From the NCBI GenBank assembly GCA_949283125.1, contig CASDRK010000018.1, positions 1-64,000 on the forward strand: a stretch of DNA of 64,000 nt. The letters are read 5' to 3'. Each line of letters starts with the position of its first letter. The first letter of the stretch is position 1. This document shows positions 1 to 8,233 of this stretch, piece after piece. Made by a program: the position numbers and the translations under genes. Under the pieces are notes generated by a model that saw only the letters and a program-made list of their open reading frames with translations, made no database searches and was not told the DNA's origin. Origin of the DNA: an uncultured Clostridia bacterium (lineage in GTDB: Bacteria > Bacillota > Clostridia > Christensenellales > Borkfalkiaceae).

Positions 1-90
1 CGAAACCCCTGAAGGGGCCCCCTCGGCTAAGCGGCGGCACTTCGTGCCTTGCCCGACCCGCAGGGGTTCTCCTGCCCCTGTCAACGCAAC

Positions 91-120
91 AAACGGATAG
101 GTAAAACTACCTATCCGTTT
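91..120 (-). terminator. Hairpin downstream of tRNA-Ala
   Basis: A perfect 13-bp stem (91-103 with 108-120) with a 4-nt loop begins 3 nt after the encoded CCA end of the minus-strand tRNA. The following minus-strand sequence is only moderately T-rich, so this is a probable intrinsic terminator or processing hairpin. Confidence 0.6.
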
Positions 121-122
121 GC

Positions 123-198
123 TGGTGGAGCTAAGGGGAGTCGAACCCCTGACCTTTTGAATGCCATTCAAACGCGCTACCAACTGCGCTATAACCCC
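123..198 (-). tRNA. tRNA-Ala (anticodon GGC)
   Basis: The reverse complement folds as a 76-nt cloverleaf with an encoded CCA end. The anticodon loop ATGGCAT has anticodon GGC, flanked by the stem TTTGA/TCAAA. The acceptor stem carries the G3-U70 wobble pair, the identity element of alanine tRNA, and the T-arm reads GGTTCGACTCC. It decodes GCC alanine codons, which are abundant in this GC-rich sequence. Confidence 0.97.
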
Positions 199-240
199 GA
201 AGCCGCAGGCGCGCCCGCGGTTAAATTTTTAAGCATAATG

Positions 241-270
241 ATTATACACTAAATGCGGCCGGCAATGCAA
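241..270 (-). promoter_or_regulatory. Promoter of tRNA-Ala
   Basis: On the minus strand TTGCAT (265-270) is followed by an 18-bp spacer and TATAAT (241-246). Transcription would start about 35 nt upstream of the mature tRNA 5' end. Confidence 0.6.
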
Positions 271-398
271 GCGATTATGCGGCACATTTTAAAAATGAGA
301 CCTTAAAAATTCAAAAAAATTTTTCTGCGATACGGACGTCAGGATATCCGGTTCTGCGTTGAGTTATTATTGAAAGCATAAATAAGGGGGATGTACGC

Positions 399-1715
399 AT
401 GAAAAAAGCCATCAAATTTGCCGTATTTGCAATAGGTGCGGCGTATATTGCCGCGGCCGGGCTGTCCGCCTGCCTGAACGCGGGCAAGTGCACGGTGCTG
501 GCGGAGCCCGCCCGGCACGAGACCGTGACGTGGCAGGAGAAGAATGAGCCTGCCTATGCGGACATCGTCGCCGAAGTCAACGACTTTTCCGCGCGCTTTG
601 CCGGGGCTGTCTATGACAAAGAGCGGCCGGAAGGCAACTTTGCGCTCTCGCCCGTTTCCGTGTATATGGCGCTTTCAATGGCCGCGCAGTGCGCGGGCGG
701 GGAGGCGAGGGCGCAGGTGCTTGCGGCTTTAGGCTCCTCGCAGGGCTCCCTCGAAGCCGGATACGGATACCTCTGGCGCTCGCTCAACGAACGGTTTGAA
801 ACGGGCTGCGTATCGGCCGCCAACTCCGTATGGCTTCAGGAGGGCGTGCAGTTCAACGAAAACTGCGTGCGCGAGCTGGCGGAAAAGTACTATTGCTACT
901 CCTACGCCGCCGATTTCCGCGGCGACAACGCAAACGCCAACGCGGCCGTGCGCAACTTTGCGCGCGAACACACCGACGGCATGATAGATAAAGATTTCGC
1001 CCTTTCCGAAGATACCTGCTTCGCGCTCGTCAACGCGCTGTATCTCAAGGACAATTGGAACCTGTTCGGCGACGAACTTTTCCTTACGGACGGCGAGTAT
1101 GATTTCATGCAGGGCGACGGCAGCGTGCGGCGCGGCCGGCTGATGCGCGGCGGATATTCGCCCGGCAGGGCGGTGCGCGGCAGCAATTTCACCACGTTTT
1201 ATGTTAGCACGCACGAAGGCTACAGGCTGCATTTCATCGTGCCCGACGACGGCGTAAAACTTAGCGAAGCTTTCAATGCGGAGGCCATCTCCTTCGCGTG
1301 CGGCATAACCGATTACGGCGTAGAGGAGGGGAACAAGCTTCACTACACCCGCTGTATCTTTCCGCAGTTTTCGGCGTCGTTCGACGGCGACGTGCTGGAC
1401 GTGCTGCGCGACGACTTCGGCATCAGCGACATCTTTGACGAGAACGCCCGCGCCCTGACTTCGCTGCTGCCCGGCGGCGTGAACGATTTCGGCCGGCCGG
1501 TTTGGTGCAGCCGGGTTCAGCACGTGGCAAAACTGCAGGTCGACCGCAGGGGTCTGAAGGGTGCGGCCGTCACCGTCATTGTGGGCGACGGAGCGACGGA
1601 CCCCGGGCCGACGGAAAAGATATATCATGACTTCGTCGTGGATCGCGCCTTCGGCTGCATCGTCACCGACGGTGCCGACGCCATTCTGTTCGCTGGGGCG
1701 GTCAACAAAATCTGA
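399..1715 (+). CDS. Serpin-family lipoprotein
   Basis: The 438-residue protein begins with a signal peptide ending in the lipobox LSAC (Cys25), so it should be a lipoprotein anchored outside the membrane. The rest matches the serpin fold: LSPVSVYMALSMAAQ near residue 85, ANSVWLQEGVQF, a segment ending VNALYLKDNW, and the C-terminal VDRAFGCIV and ILFAGAVNKI strands. Serpins are suicide inhibitors of serine or cysteine proteases. The reactive-loop hinge, RRGLKGAAVT, departs from the usual EEGTxAAA pattern, with Leu at P14 and Gly at P12, so inhibitory activity is uncertain. The start is supported by AAGGGGG at 384-390. The gene stands alone after tRNA-Ala. The serpin assignment is firm; the target is unknown. 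Confidence 0.88.
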   Translation: MKKAIKFAVFAIGAAYIAAAGLSACLNAGKCTVLAEPARHETVTWQEKNEPAYADIVAEVNDFSARFAGAVYDKERPEGNFALSPVSVYMALSMAAQCAGGEARAQVLAALGSSQGSLEAGYGYLWRSLNERFETGCVSAANSVWLQEGVQFNENCVRELAEKYYCYSYAADFRGDNANANAAVRNFAREHTDGMIDKDFALSEDTCFALVNALYLKDNWNLFGDELFLTDGEYDFMQGDGSVRRGRLMRGGYSPGRAVRGSNFTTFYVSTHEGYRLHFIVPDDGVKLSEAFNAEAISFACGITDYGVEEGNKLHYTRCIFPQFSASFDGDVLDVLRDDFGISDIFDENARALTSLLPGGVNDFGRPVWCSRVQHVAKLQVDRRGLKGAAVTVIVGDGATDPGPTEKIYHDFVVDRAFGCIVTDGADAILFAGAVNKI

Positions 1716-1736
1716 CGCGGCCAATGCCCGCGGCTG

Positions 1737-1767
1737 TCCGAAGGGCGGAATTTTTCCGCCCCTCGGA
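1737..1767 (+). terminator. Hairpin after the serpin gene
   Basis: Arms 1737-1750 and 1754-1767 pair over 14 positions with one mismatch and a TTT loop. No U-run follows, so termination efficiency is uncertain. Confidence 0.5.
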
Positions 1768-1865
1768 TATGATAGAATTACACACAAAGTGATGTATATG
1801 CGGTGTAAAACCTTAATTGCCTTACTTTCCTTACCAATAAAATGAGCAAACCGTAGCAAAAACGG

Positions 1866-1894
1866 TTGCGCTTTGCAAAACCGCATGCTATAAT
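1866..1894 (+). promoter_or_regulatory. Promoter of pnuC
   Basis: TTGCGC (1866-1871), a 17-bp spacer, and TATAAT (1889-1894). The predicted start near 1901 gives a leader of about 120 nt before the pnuC ATG. Confidence 0.65.
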
Positions 1895-1900
1895 TTAAAA

Positions 1901-1990
1901 AAAGAATATTTCTGCCACCGGGTAGATGGAGCTGATCCGTACCGTCATCGTTAGGTCTTTGAAGATGTCGGCCCGGATCTTTTTATTTTT
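1901..1990 (+). promoter_or_regulatory. Attenuator-like leader of pnuC
   Basis: The 5' part contains CCACCGGGTAGATGGAGC. It is followed by a long imperfect hairpin closed by GATCCG (1934-1939) and CGGATC (1974-1979), with an inner helix of CCGTCATC against GATGTCGG, and then a T-rich run at 1980-1990. That is an intrinsic terminator upstream of the coding region. CCGGG at 1918-1922 could pair instead with CCCGG at 1972-1976, which would disrupt the terminator. The arrangement suggests a riboswitch or attenuator. I compared it from memory with TPP, FMN, preQ1, NAD+-II and fluoride consensus elements and could not assign a class. Confidence 0.55.
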
Positions 1991-2020
1991 ATATGCTTTC
2001 CGGCGCTTATTGAAAACAGC

Positions 2021-2731
2021 ATGAAAAACTTTTTTAAATATTTCACGATATGGGAATGGCTCCTCTGGGGCTCCTCGTCCGCGCTGATAGTGCTCTCGTT
2101 CTGCATATTCGACAGGGCAAACTATCTCATACTTGTGGCTTCGCTCGTAGGCGCGGCTTCGCTCATCTTCAACGCCAAGGGCAATCCGGCCGGGCAGGCG
2201 CTCATGGTGGTGTTCAGCGTGCTCTACGGCATTATCTCCTTCGGGTTCCGCTACTACGGCGAAATGATAACTTACCTCGGCATGACGGCTCCCATGGCGC
2301 TCGTCGCGCTGGCCACGTGGCTGAAAAATCCGTACATGGGCAGGCGCTCGCAGGTGACGATAGGCGAGGTGAAGGGGAGGGAGTGGGTGTTGCTCGCCGT
2401 GCTGACCGCCGCGGTGACGTGCGCATTCTACTTTATTTTAAAGGCTTTCGATACGGCAAATCTGCTGCCGAGCACGGTTTCGGTGGCTACAAGTTTTTTG
2501 GCCGTTTATCTCACCTTCCGCCGCAGTCCGCTGTTCGCCCTCGCCTATGCGGCCAACGACGTCGTTTTGATAGTTCTGTGGTCGCTCGCCGCGGCAACGG
2601 ACGCCTCGTACGTCTCCGTCATAGTCTGTTTTGTCATGTTTCTGGCAAACGACGTATATGGTTTTTTCAGCTGGCGCGCAATGCGGCGCAGGCAGCAGGC
2701 GCCGTCTCCGCGCTTTGGCGGCGACGAGTAA
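2021..2731 (+). CDS. pnuC: PnuC-family vitamin/nucleoside transporter
   Basis: This 236-residue protein has about seven hydrophobic segments and typical PnuC features: WEWLLWG at the N-terminus, NAKGNPAGQALMVVFSVLYG in the middle, and a C-terminal half ending with LANDVYGFFSWRAMRRR. PnuC proteins are facilitators for nicotinamide riboside; close relatives carry thiamine (PnuT) or riboflavin (PnuX). The vitamin cannot be told from sequence alone. No clear Shine-Dalgarno sequence precedes the ATG. The upstream leader with a terminator hairpin suggests regulation by ligand-dependent attenuation. The downstream Fur-family gene has its own promoter. Confidence 0.85.
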   Translation: MKNFFKYFTIWEWLLWGSSSALIVLSFCIFDRANYLILVASLVGAASLIFNAKGNPAGQALMVVFSVLYGIISFGFRYYGEMITYLGMTAPMALVALATWLKNPYMGRRSQVTIGEVKGREWVLLAVLTAAVTCAFYFILKAFDTANLLPSTVSVATSFLAVYLTFRRSPLFALAYAANDVVLIVLWSLAAATDASYVSVIVCFVMFLANDVYGFFSWRAMRRRQQAPSPRFGGDE

Positions 2732-2776
2732 AGACTGCGCCTTGCGCGCGGGGCATTGCGGCCGCCGCGAAATTTG

Positions 2777-2805
2777 TTGACAACGGGGCATTATCAAGAT
2801 ATAAT
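2777..2805 (+). promoter_or_regulatory. Consensus promoter of the Fur-family gene, leaderless geometry
   Basis: TTGACA (2777-2782), 17-bp spacer, TATAAT (2800-2805). Six bases later comes the ATG at 2812, so the expected +1 coincides with the start codon. The -10 box lies inside the perfect palindrome GATATAATATC (2799-2809), a plausible repressor site. Confidence 0.85.
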
Positions 2806-2811
2806 ATCAAT

Positions 2812-3204
2812 ATGGAGACAAAACGCAACACCGAACAAAAACGCGTTATACTCGGCGCGCTGATGCAGGCCGACCATCCCACCGCTTCGGAGCTGTACGA
2901 AGAGGTCAGGCGCAGCAATCCCCACATTTCCCGCGCGACGGTATTCCGCGTGCTCGGGCAGTTCGCCGACGACGGCATTGTCCGCCGGCTCAATCTTCTC
3001 GGCAGCGACACCAGGTTCGACGCGCGCACCGCGCCGCACGCTCACTGCCACTGCGTCCGCTGCGGCAAGGTCACGGACGTGTTCGAAGGCGACTTCTCCC
3101 CGGTGCTCTCGGCAAAGAGCGTGGCGGGCTACGAGGTGCTGTCCGCCGAAGTGGAGTTCAACGGCCTGTGCCCTCAATGCTCTGAAAAAAAGATGCTCAA
3201 TTGA
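2812..3204 (+). CDS. Fur-family metalloregulator (Fur/PerR/Zur class)
   Basis: The 130-residue protein has the Fur winged-helix domain in its first 75 residues, with HISRATVFRVLGQFADDGIV as the recognition region. The dimerisation domain contains HAHCHCVRCGKVTDV and FNGLCPQC; the two CxxC pairs form the structural zinc site of the family. Fur proteins repress iron, zinc or peroxide-response genes when metal-loaded. I cannot separate Fur from PerR or Zur here. The start at 2812 is needed to keep the first helix intact and lies six bases after a consensus -10 box with no Shine-Dalgarno sequence, so the mRNA is probably leaderless. The palindrome over the -10 box suggests autoregulation. Confidence 0.88.
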   Translation: METKRNTEQKRVILGALMQADHPTASELYEEVRRSNPHISRATVFRVLGQFADDGIVRRLNLLGSDTRFDARTAPHAHCHCVRCGKVTDVFEGDFSPVLSAKSVAGYEVLSAEVEFNGLCPQCSEKKMLN

Positions 3205-3223
3205 TAAATATAGTAATAATATA

Positions 3224-3255
3224 GCCGCGCGGCCGCAGATCTGCGGCCGCGCGGC
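3224..3255 (+). terminator. Perfect GC-rich palindrome after the Fur-family gene
   Basis: A 32-nt perfect palindrome centred on AGATCT follows the stop codon by 19 nt. The downstream sequence has only short T-runs. It lies between convergent genes and may act in both directions. Confidence 0.6.
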
Positions 3256-3352
3256 GCGTTGTATATTTATGTTTTAAAGCATGTCGCATGCAGAAAAGCG
3301 CGTTTGCCTTTGCGGCGACAGGGTTTCTCGCAATGCGTTCGCCGCATTTATT

Positions 3353-4846
3353 TCAATTTATATCCGCATCTCTCTCGTCGCCGGGTGCGGCTTCTTCGTC
3401 CGGCTCGTCGCCCGCGCCGGAAGGTGCGGCTTCGCGGCCTTCGTCATGTCCCGCGTCGGCAGGCGCAATTTCCGCGTCCGCCGGGCGCAGACCCGCATAT
3501 ATGCGCCGATCAAGCCACTTTGCGCGCACCGCGGCAAAGGCTCGCTGCAGACCGATGAAGGCAAAGAACAGCGCCACGTATGCGGCGTACAGTCCGAGTA
3601 TGTACAGCATGTTCAGCTCGTAATTCCAGATTTTAAGCGTCCATACCGGCGGGATTTCAAAGGGCAGGGGGTTGATCTGCGTAAAGGCGTAGTTGGGCAT
3701 TATCAGCTCGCTCTCCGCAAGGAAATACCCGCCGTCCGTGTGCCACGTCATGGAAGCGGAAGTAACCAGCGCGCTGCACACCGAAGCGAGTATTATCACT
3801 ATAAAGTAATATATCAGCGGCGCGATGCAGTCGCGCAGCGCAAAGCGGTACTGTCCGAGCGCCGAAGGCAGCAAGCACAGCGCAAATAAAAGCGCGTGCG
3901 TCAGCGTAAAATAAAGTATGGAGTAACTGCAGAAAATGCCGTAGTTGCTCATTTCGTCCTTGCCGAAGTACACAAACACGCTCACCGCGCCGGCGGCGTG
4001 CACAAAAAAGGCAGTCTCGTAAAAAAACTTTTTTCTCGTCAGCACCGAAAGCGAGGCTATGTAAACGCCTATGTTGCATATGAACAGCGGTACGCACGCA
4101 AGTATGGTGTGGTAAACGTTGTATCCGTCGCCCAGCACCATGCTGTCCTTGGAGTGGTACTGCACCAGCAGCACTATGGCCGCCGCGCCCAGCCATGCGT
4201 TGCGGTCGCGCTCGCTCCTGTTTTTAAGGAAAAAGTACGCGCCGGTCGTAAAGGCTATCAGCGCGGCTATGGCCAGCGCATGCCATATCGTAAAGTTTTT
4301 AAAGCGCAAAAAGCTGTCCGCGGGTATGGCGTCAATGTCAAAAAGATTTTCAAACACGTTCAGCGGCATGCAGGCAACAAGGGCCGCCGGCAGGCTTAAA
4401 AAGCTCTTTGCCCTTGTTCCCGCCCCGTCCCGCACGAACAGCAGGGCGCAGGCGGCCAGCATGAACGCGCTCTGGGCAAAGAACAGCGTCATGTTCAGCC
4501 ACCGCGGGAAGAACAGGTTTACCGCGTTGTAAATTTCCTGCGCGGGCGTTTCGGCAACTTTCGTTATGTCAAAAAAGTCGCCGAACGTGCAGCAGCTCAG
4601 CACAATGAACGCGGGCGCAAAATATTTTACGGCGTCGGCGCAGCTCCGCCTGCGGTAAAACACGGCCATGGGCAAAAGCAGCAAAGCGCCCTTTTTCACC
4701 CACTGGCTCGCCGTGAACGCCGCCCCGAACTGCGATATGCGGTTGAATATGTAGTAGTCCGACACCGTGAACGTCAGCGCGAATGCGCACGCGAGCGCGG
4801 CGGCGGTCAGCGCGTACAGCGCGCGCCGCACAATTATCTCTTTCAT
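3353..4846 (-). CDS. Polytopic membrane protein, YwaF-like
   Basis: The 497-residue protein has about twelve hydrophobic segments and a hydrophilic, acidic, Ala/Pro-rich C-terminal tail of about 60 residues. The region around IWHALAIAALIAF and the later LACVPLFICNIGVYIASLSV resembles the YwaF/TMEM164-like family, whose function in bacteria is not established; this is a tentative family link. The start codon lies exactly six bases after a consensus -10 box on the minus strand and no ribosome binding site is visible, so the transcript is probably leaderless. It is convergent with the Fur-family gene. Confidence 0.6.
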   Translation of the reverse strand: MKEIIVRRALYALTAAALACAFALTFTVSDYYIFNRISQFGAAFTASQWVKKGALLLLPMAVFYRRRSCADAVKYFAPAFIVLSCCTFGDFFDITKVAETPAQEIYNAVNLFFPRWLNMTLFFAQSAFMLAACALLFVRDGAGTRAKSFLSLPAALVACMPLNVFENLFDIDAIPADSFLRFKNFTIWHALAIAALIAFTTGAYFFLKNRSERDRNAWLGAAAIVLLVQYHSKDSMVLGDGYNVYHTILACVPLFICNIGVYIASLSVLTRKKFFYETAFFVHAAGAVSVFVYFGKDEMSNYGIFCSYSILYFTLTHALLFALCLLPSALGQYRFALRDCIAPLIYYFIVIILASVCSALVTSASMTWHTDGGYFLAESELIMPNYAFTQINPLPFEIPPVWTLKIWNYELNMLYILGLYAAYVALFFAFIGLQRAFAAVRAKWLDRRIYAGLRPADAEIAPADAGHDEGREAAPSGAGDEPDEEAAPGDERDADIN

Positions 4847-4852
4847 GCGTTC

Positions 4853-4881
4853 ATTATACTATATGTGCGCACCGATGTCAA
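4853..4881 (-). promoter_or_regulatory. Consensus promoter, leaderless geometry
   Basis: On the minus strand TTGACA (4876-4881), a 17-bp spacer and TATAAT (4853-4858) are followed by six bases and the ATG at 4846. It has the same geometry as the Fur-family promoter. Confidence 0.85.
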
Positions 4882-4952
4882 CCCGGGCGCGGGTCGGGCC
4901 GGCTGCGTGACCGCCGCGTTCCGCTCTGCGCCGTCCGTCCCGCTTTGCCCTG

Positions 4953-4981
4953 TTGATTTTTCGCGCGGGCCGTGCTATAAT
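4953..4981 (+). promoter_or_regulatory. Promoter upstream of the 5141 gene
   Basis: TTGATT (4953-4958), 17-bp spacer, TATAAT (4976-4981). It would give an untranslated leader of about 150 nt. Confidence 0.65.
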
Positions 4982-5140
4982 GTTTAACACACAACATTTA
5001 CATGCTTTTAACACATATTTTATATTCCGGTGATATAGTTGATAATATGTGCGGACATGTCCTGCGCCGGGGCTTTCGGGTTTTTTGCGGTGCGTCATGT
5101 CCCGCCGTCCTGCGCGAGCGTTGTAAAAAAGGGGATTGAA

Positions 5141-5812
5141 ATGTCAAAAGATTACAACAATTTCGATTATCTGTCGGTGTCCGTGAAGAGCGACCAGCTC
5201 AACCGCATATTGCAGTGCTACCGCACGCTGGGCTGGACGGAGGTCAAAACCGAGGACGACAGGCAGTATTACGACATGAAATACGTCCGTCTGCGCCGCC
5301 CGCACAAGTTTCCCAACAAGGACAGGTTGCAATACCTTCAGGTGCGCATGGAAAGTTCAATAAATTCGCTTGTGGAAATAACCCGCCGCGCTCACGTAAA
5401 GAGCAACGCGGCGCTCGGCGCGCTGGCGCTTGCGGCCGTTGTTTCTGCCGGCGCGGGGCTGTGGCTTGCGTTCGGGCACGTCGGCGCGATGCGCGTGTGC
5501 GGCATAGCGCTGCTTGTCGCCGCCTGCGCCCTCGTCGCCGCGGCCGCCGTGATCTGTCCCGTGATGCGCCGCCGCGAAAACGTTGACGAAAAGCGCAGGA
5601 TATACGAAAAGCTGCGGCTGACGCAGTCGCTCATAGACGAGGCGGCAACGCTCGTCCCGTCCGCCGAAGAGGACGGTCTCGACGCCCCGGCGGAGGAGAG
5701 CATGGTATTTGCCGACGATTTGTCGGAAGGATCGCCCGAAGACGACGGGGAGGACGGCGCGGAGCGCCCCGGCAGCGAGGAGAACGAGTGCGAGGAGGAG
5801 ACGGATGAATAA
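5141..5812 (+). CDS. Two-TM membrane protein of unknown function
   Basis: This 223-residue protein starts at ATG 5141 behind AAGGGGATTGAA. The first 85 residues are soluble, basic and tyrosine-rich. Two transmembrane segments follow (ALGALALAAVVSAGAGLWLAF and the next, ending AAAAVICPVM), then a short basic stretch and a strongly acidic tail of about 60 residues. I do not recognise a family. Its stop overlaps the start of the cardiolipin synthase gene by 8 nt, so the two are translationally coupled and may act together at the membrane. Confidence 0.65.
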   Translation: MSKDYNNFDYLSVSVKSDQLNRILQCYRTLGWTEVKTEDDRQYYDMKYVRLRRPHKFPNKDRLQYLQVRMESSINSLVEITRRAHVKSNAALGALALAAVVSAGAGLWLAFGHVGAMRVCGIALLVAACALVAAAAVICPVMRRRENVDEKRRIYEKLRLTQSLIDEAATLVPSAEEDGLDAPAEESMVFADDLSEGSPEDDGEDGAERPGSEENECEEETDE

Positions 5813-7394
5813 TTCCATGCGCCCCATGCGCTCGCTGGAGGACAGGTCGCGCCGCCGCAGACAGCGGTTCACCGAGGACAAGCTCGTAAAGATACGCACC
5901 GAACACAACAACATAGGCCTGTTCAAAACCTGTCTTGCCGCCTTTCTGATACTTGCGCAGCTGGGCATAATAGTCGGGCTGAGCACGCTGCCCGCGCTCG
6001 CGCTCAGGTGGTATCTCATGATCCTTGCCGTGGTCAGCGTGCTTTCGGCGCTGTCGGTGCTGTCGTCGCACCGCAACAATCAGGCCAAGGCGGTATGGGT
6101 GTTCTTTATACTCGTGTTTTTCTTCGGCGGATTCATAATTTATTTCATGTCCAACGATAAATACATGTATGCCCGCGCCCGCCGCCGCCACAGGGACATC
6201 TTCGTGCGCAGCGCCGGGTTCGTTCCGCCATACGCTCCAGTGAACGCGCCCTCGGGCATAGGCAGCGTCTGCTCGTACCTGAACAATGCTGGCGGCTTTG
6301 CATCCTACCGCAACACCCGCCTTGAATATTTTCCTTCGGGCGCGGCTCTGTTCGACGACGTGCTCGAAAGTTTGAAGTCCGCCCGCTCCTTCATATTCAT
6401 AGAGTACTATGCCGTTGCCGACGGGGTGCTGCTCAACCGCATCTGGGACGTGCTGGAGGAAAAACTCAAGCAGGGCGTAAAGGTAAAGATGCTCTACGAC
6501 GACGTGGGCAGCCGCGCGTTTTCGCACAGGATGCGCAAAAAAATGCGGGCGGCCGGCGCAGAGGTGCGCGTGTTCAGCCGGCTGCTGTCCCGCTTCACTT
6601 TCGCCATGAATTACCGCGACCACCGCAAGATAATAGTTGTGGACGGCAAAACGGCCTACACGGGCGGCAGCAACATTGCCGACGAGTACGTGAACGAAAA
6701 GCACATGCACGGCTACTGGAAGGACACGGGCCTGAAGGTGGAAGGAGAGGCGGTGGACGCCTTCACTCTGTTCTTTTTAAGACAGTGGGAGTTCGTCACC
6801 GGGCGCAAGTCGGACTATTCGCCCTACTTCGGCCGTTTCGACAGGATAGAGAGCGACAGCGTGGCCGCGCCCTATGTGGACGGCCCGGAATACGGCCTCA
6901 CCATATGCAAGAGCGTGTTTGAAAACGTCATTTCGTCCGCCGCCCGGCGGCTGTATATAATGACGCCCTACTTCATCCCCGACGACAGCGTTGTTCAGGC
7001 GCTTGCAAACAAGGCCATGTCCGGCGTGGACGTGCGCATAATCCTGCCGTCCGTGCCCGATAAATATTACGTCTATCTCGTCACGCGCGACAACGCCGAA
7101 AAGCTTATAAAGTACGGCGTAAAAATTTACTACCTGCGCGATTCGTTCGTGCACAGCAAGCTCGTCCTCACCGAAAGCTGCGCCGTCGTCGGCACGGTAA
7201 ACTTCGACATGCGCTCCTTCTATCAGCAGTTCGAGGACGGGGTGGTCACCGACGATTTTTCAGTGGTGGCCGCCGTTGCGCAGGATTTTGAAAATACCTT
7301 CCCCGATTGCGAAAACCCCGCAAAAGCTTCCAAGGGCGGCATAGTGCGAACTGCGGCCGTCGGGCTTTTAAGGCTGGTTTCGCCGCTCATGTAA
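5805..7394 (+). CDS. cls: Cardiolipin synthase (phospholipase D family)
   Basis: The 529-residue protein joins phosphatidylglycerol molecules to make cardiolipin at the membrane. Three hydrophobic segments occupy roughly residues 45-120. Two HKD motifs follow: HRKIIVVDGKTAYTGGSN with His273 and Lys275, and HSKLVLTESCAVVGTVNFD with His450. In the second motif Glu replaces the usual Asp. The alternative start at 5817 lacks the good ribosome site (GGAGGAG around 5793) that serves ATG 5805. It overlaps the preceding gene by 8 nt. Confidence 0.9.
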   Translation: MNNSMRPMRSLEDRSRRRRQRFTEDKLVKIRTEHNNIGLFKTCLAAFLILAQLGIIVGLSTLPALALRWYLMILAVVSVLSALSVLSSHRNNQAKAVWVFFILVFFFGGFIIYFMSNDKYMYARARRRHRDIFVRSAGFVPPYAPVNAPSGIGSVCSYLNNAGGFASYRNTRLEYFPSGAALFDDVLESLKSARSFIFIEYYAVADGVLLNRIWDVLEEKLKQGVKVKMLYDDVGSRAFSHRMRKKMRAAGAEVRVFSRLLSRFTFAMNYRDHRKIIVVDGKTAYTGGSNIADEYVNEKHMHGYWKDTGLKVEGEAVDAFTLFFLRQWEFVTGRKSDYSPYFGRFDRIESDSVAAPYVDGPEYGLTICKSVFENVISSAARRLYIMTPYFIPDDSVVQALANKAMSGVDVRIILPSVPDKYYVYLVTRDNAEKLIKYGVKIYYLRDSFVHSKLVLTESCAVVGTVNFDMRSFYQQFEDGVVTDDFSVVAAVAQDFENTFPDCENPAKASKGGIVRTAAVGLLRLVSPLM

Positions 7395-7475
7395 AATGCG
7401 TTGTCTGCGGTATATATGCCGTGCAATGCGCATACTGTCTTATAAGACCTGCTTTTAAAGGAGTATCTTTTATAA

Positions 7476-8165
7476 ATGAAAAACGCAAAGCGCGCCCTTA
7501 GGATGTGGGCGCCGTTCGCTTTCAGCGCGGCGTTCGGTATACTTGCCGTGTCGCTTCACCACGTCGCATGTCCCAAGGTTATACCTTCGGTCTATATACA
7601 GGCGCCGCTGTACGCGCTGGTGCCCGTTCTGTTTCCCCTGCTCGAAAAATTTGCAAAAATCAGACTGCCAGGGTTTCTGGTGGCGGTCATCACGCTGCAG
7701 ATAATAATCTCCGTGGATCTGGGCACGGCCCTGAATTTTTACGCCTTCATTCCCCATTACGACAAGATCCTGCACACCTTTTTCGGGTTCTGGTGCGCGC
7801 CGCTCGTCATGTATTTCATATCTCTCTGGGGCGGCGACGCAATGAACGCGTGGGGCAAAGGCGTCATCGTTCTGCTCGCCGTGCTGGGCGCGGCGGCCGT
7901 GTGGGAGGTCTCGGAATACTGCATGTCGCTTGTGCTCGGCACCGACCCGCAGCTGTGGAAGGGAGTGCTGGAAGATCCTTCCTATCATCCGCTCAAAGAT
8001 ACCATGTGGGACATAATAGTCGCCGCCGTCGGCACCGGCGTCTTCTTCGTCACGCTCGGCGTCGACAGGCTCTGCGGCGGAAAACTCTGGCGCGGCGTCC
8101 TCGCCGCCCGCCCCGCCGCAAAGGATTGCGGGCATGAGCCCGGCGAAACCTCCTCAGTGTCATAA
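7476..8165 (+). CDS. Membrane protein, YjdF/DUF2238-like
   Basis: The 229-residue protein has about six transmembrane segments. YDKILHTFFGFWCAPLV, EVSEYCMSLVLG and LKDTMWDIIVAAVG match the pattern of conserved acidic and histidine residues in membrane segments of YjdF-type proteins, whose function is unknown. The family link is my inference. AAAGGAG lies 12 nt before the ATG. The gene follows cls by about 80 nt. Confidence 0.6.
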   Translation: MKNAKRALRMWAPFAFSAAFGILAVSLHHVACPKVIPSVYIQAPLYALVPVLFPLLEKFAKIRLPGFLVAVITLQIIISVDLGTALNFYAFIPHYDKILHTFFGFWCAPLVMYFISLWGGDAMNAWGKGVIVLLAVLGAAAVWEVSEYCMSLVLGTDPQLWKGVLEDPSYHPLKDTMWDIIVAAVGTGVFFVTLGVDRLCGGKLWRGVLAARPAAKDCGHEPGETSSVS

Positions 8166-8169
8166 ACGC

Positions 8170-8198
8170 TTGCATTTTGCCCGTATATAAGTTATAAT
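8170..8198 (+). promoter_or_regulatory. Promoter of popT
   Basis: TTGCAT (8170-8175), 17-bp spacer, TATAAT (8193-8198). Confidence 0.8.
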
Positions 8199-8233
8199 AG
8201 TCAAAACATTTATCAAGATCCGGAGATCAGCAT

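Noticed and set aside
49..252. A 67-codon frame across the tRNA gene
   Set aside because: It lies over tRNA-Ala and is the translation of its complement, a common false annotation.
1901..1990. A fluoride, TPP, FMN, preQ1 or NAD+-II riboswitch before pnuC
   Set aside because: Short matches such as GATGGAG and GTTAGGT occur, but the conserved core sequences and pairings of these classes are not present as far as I can judge by eye.
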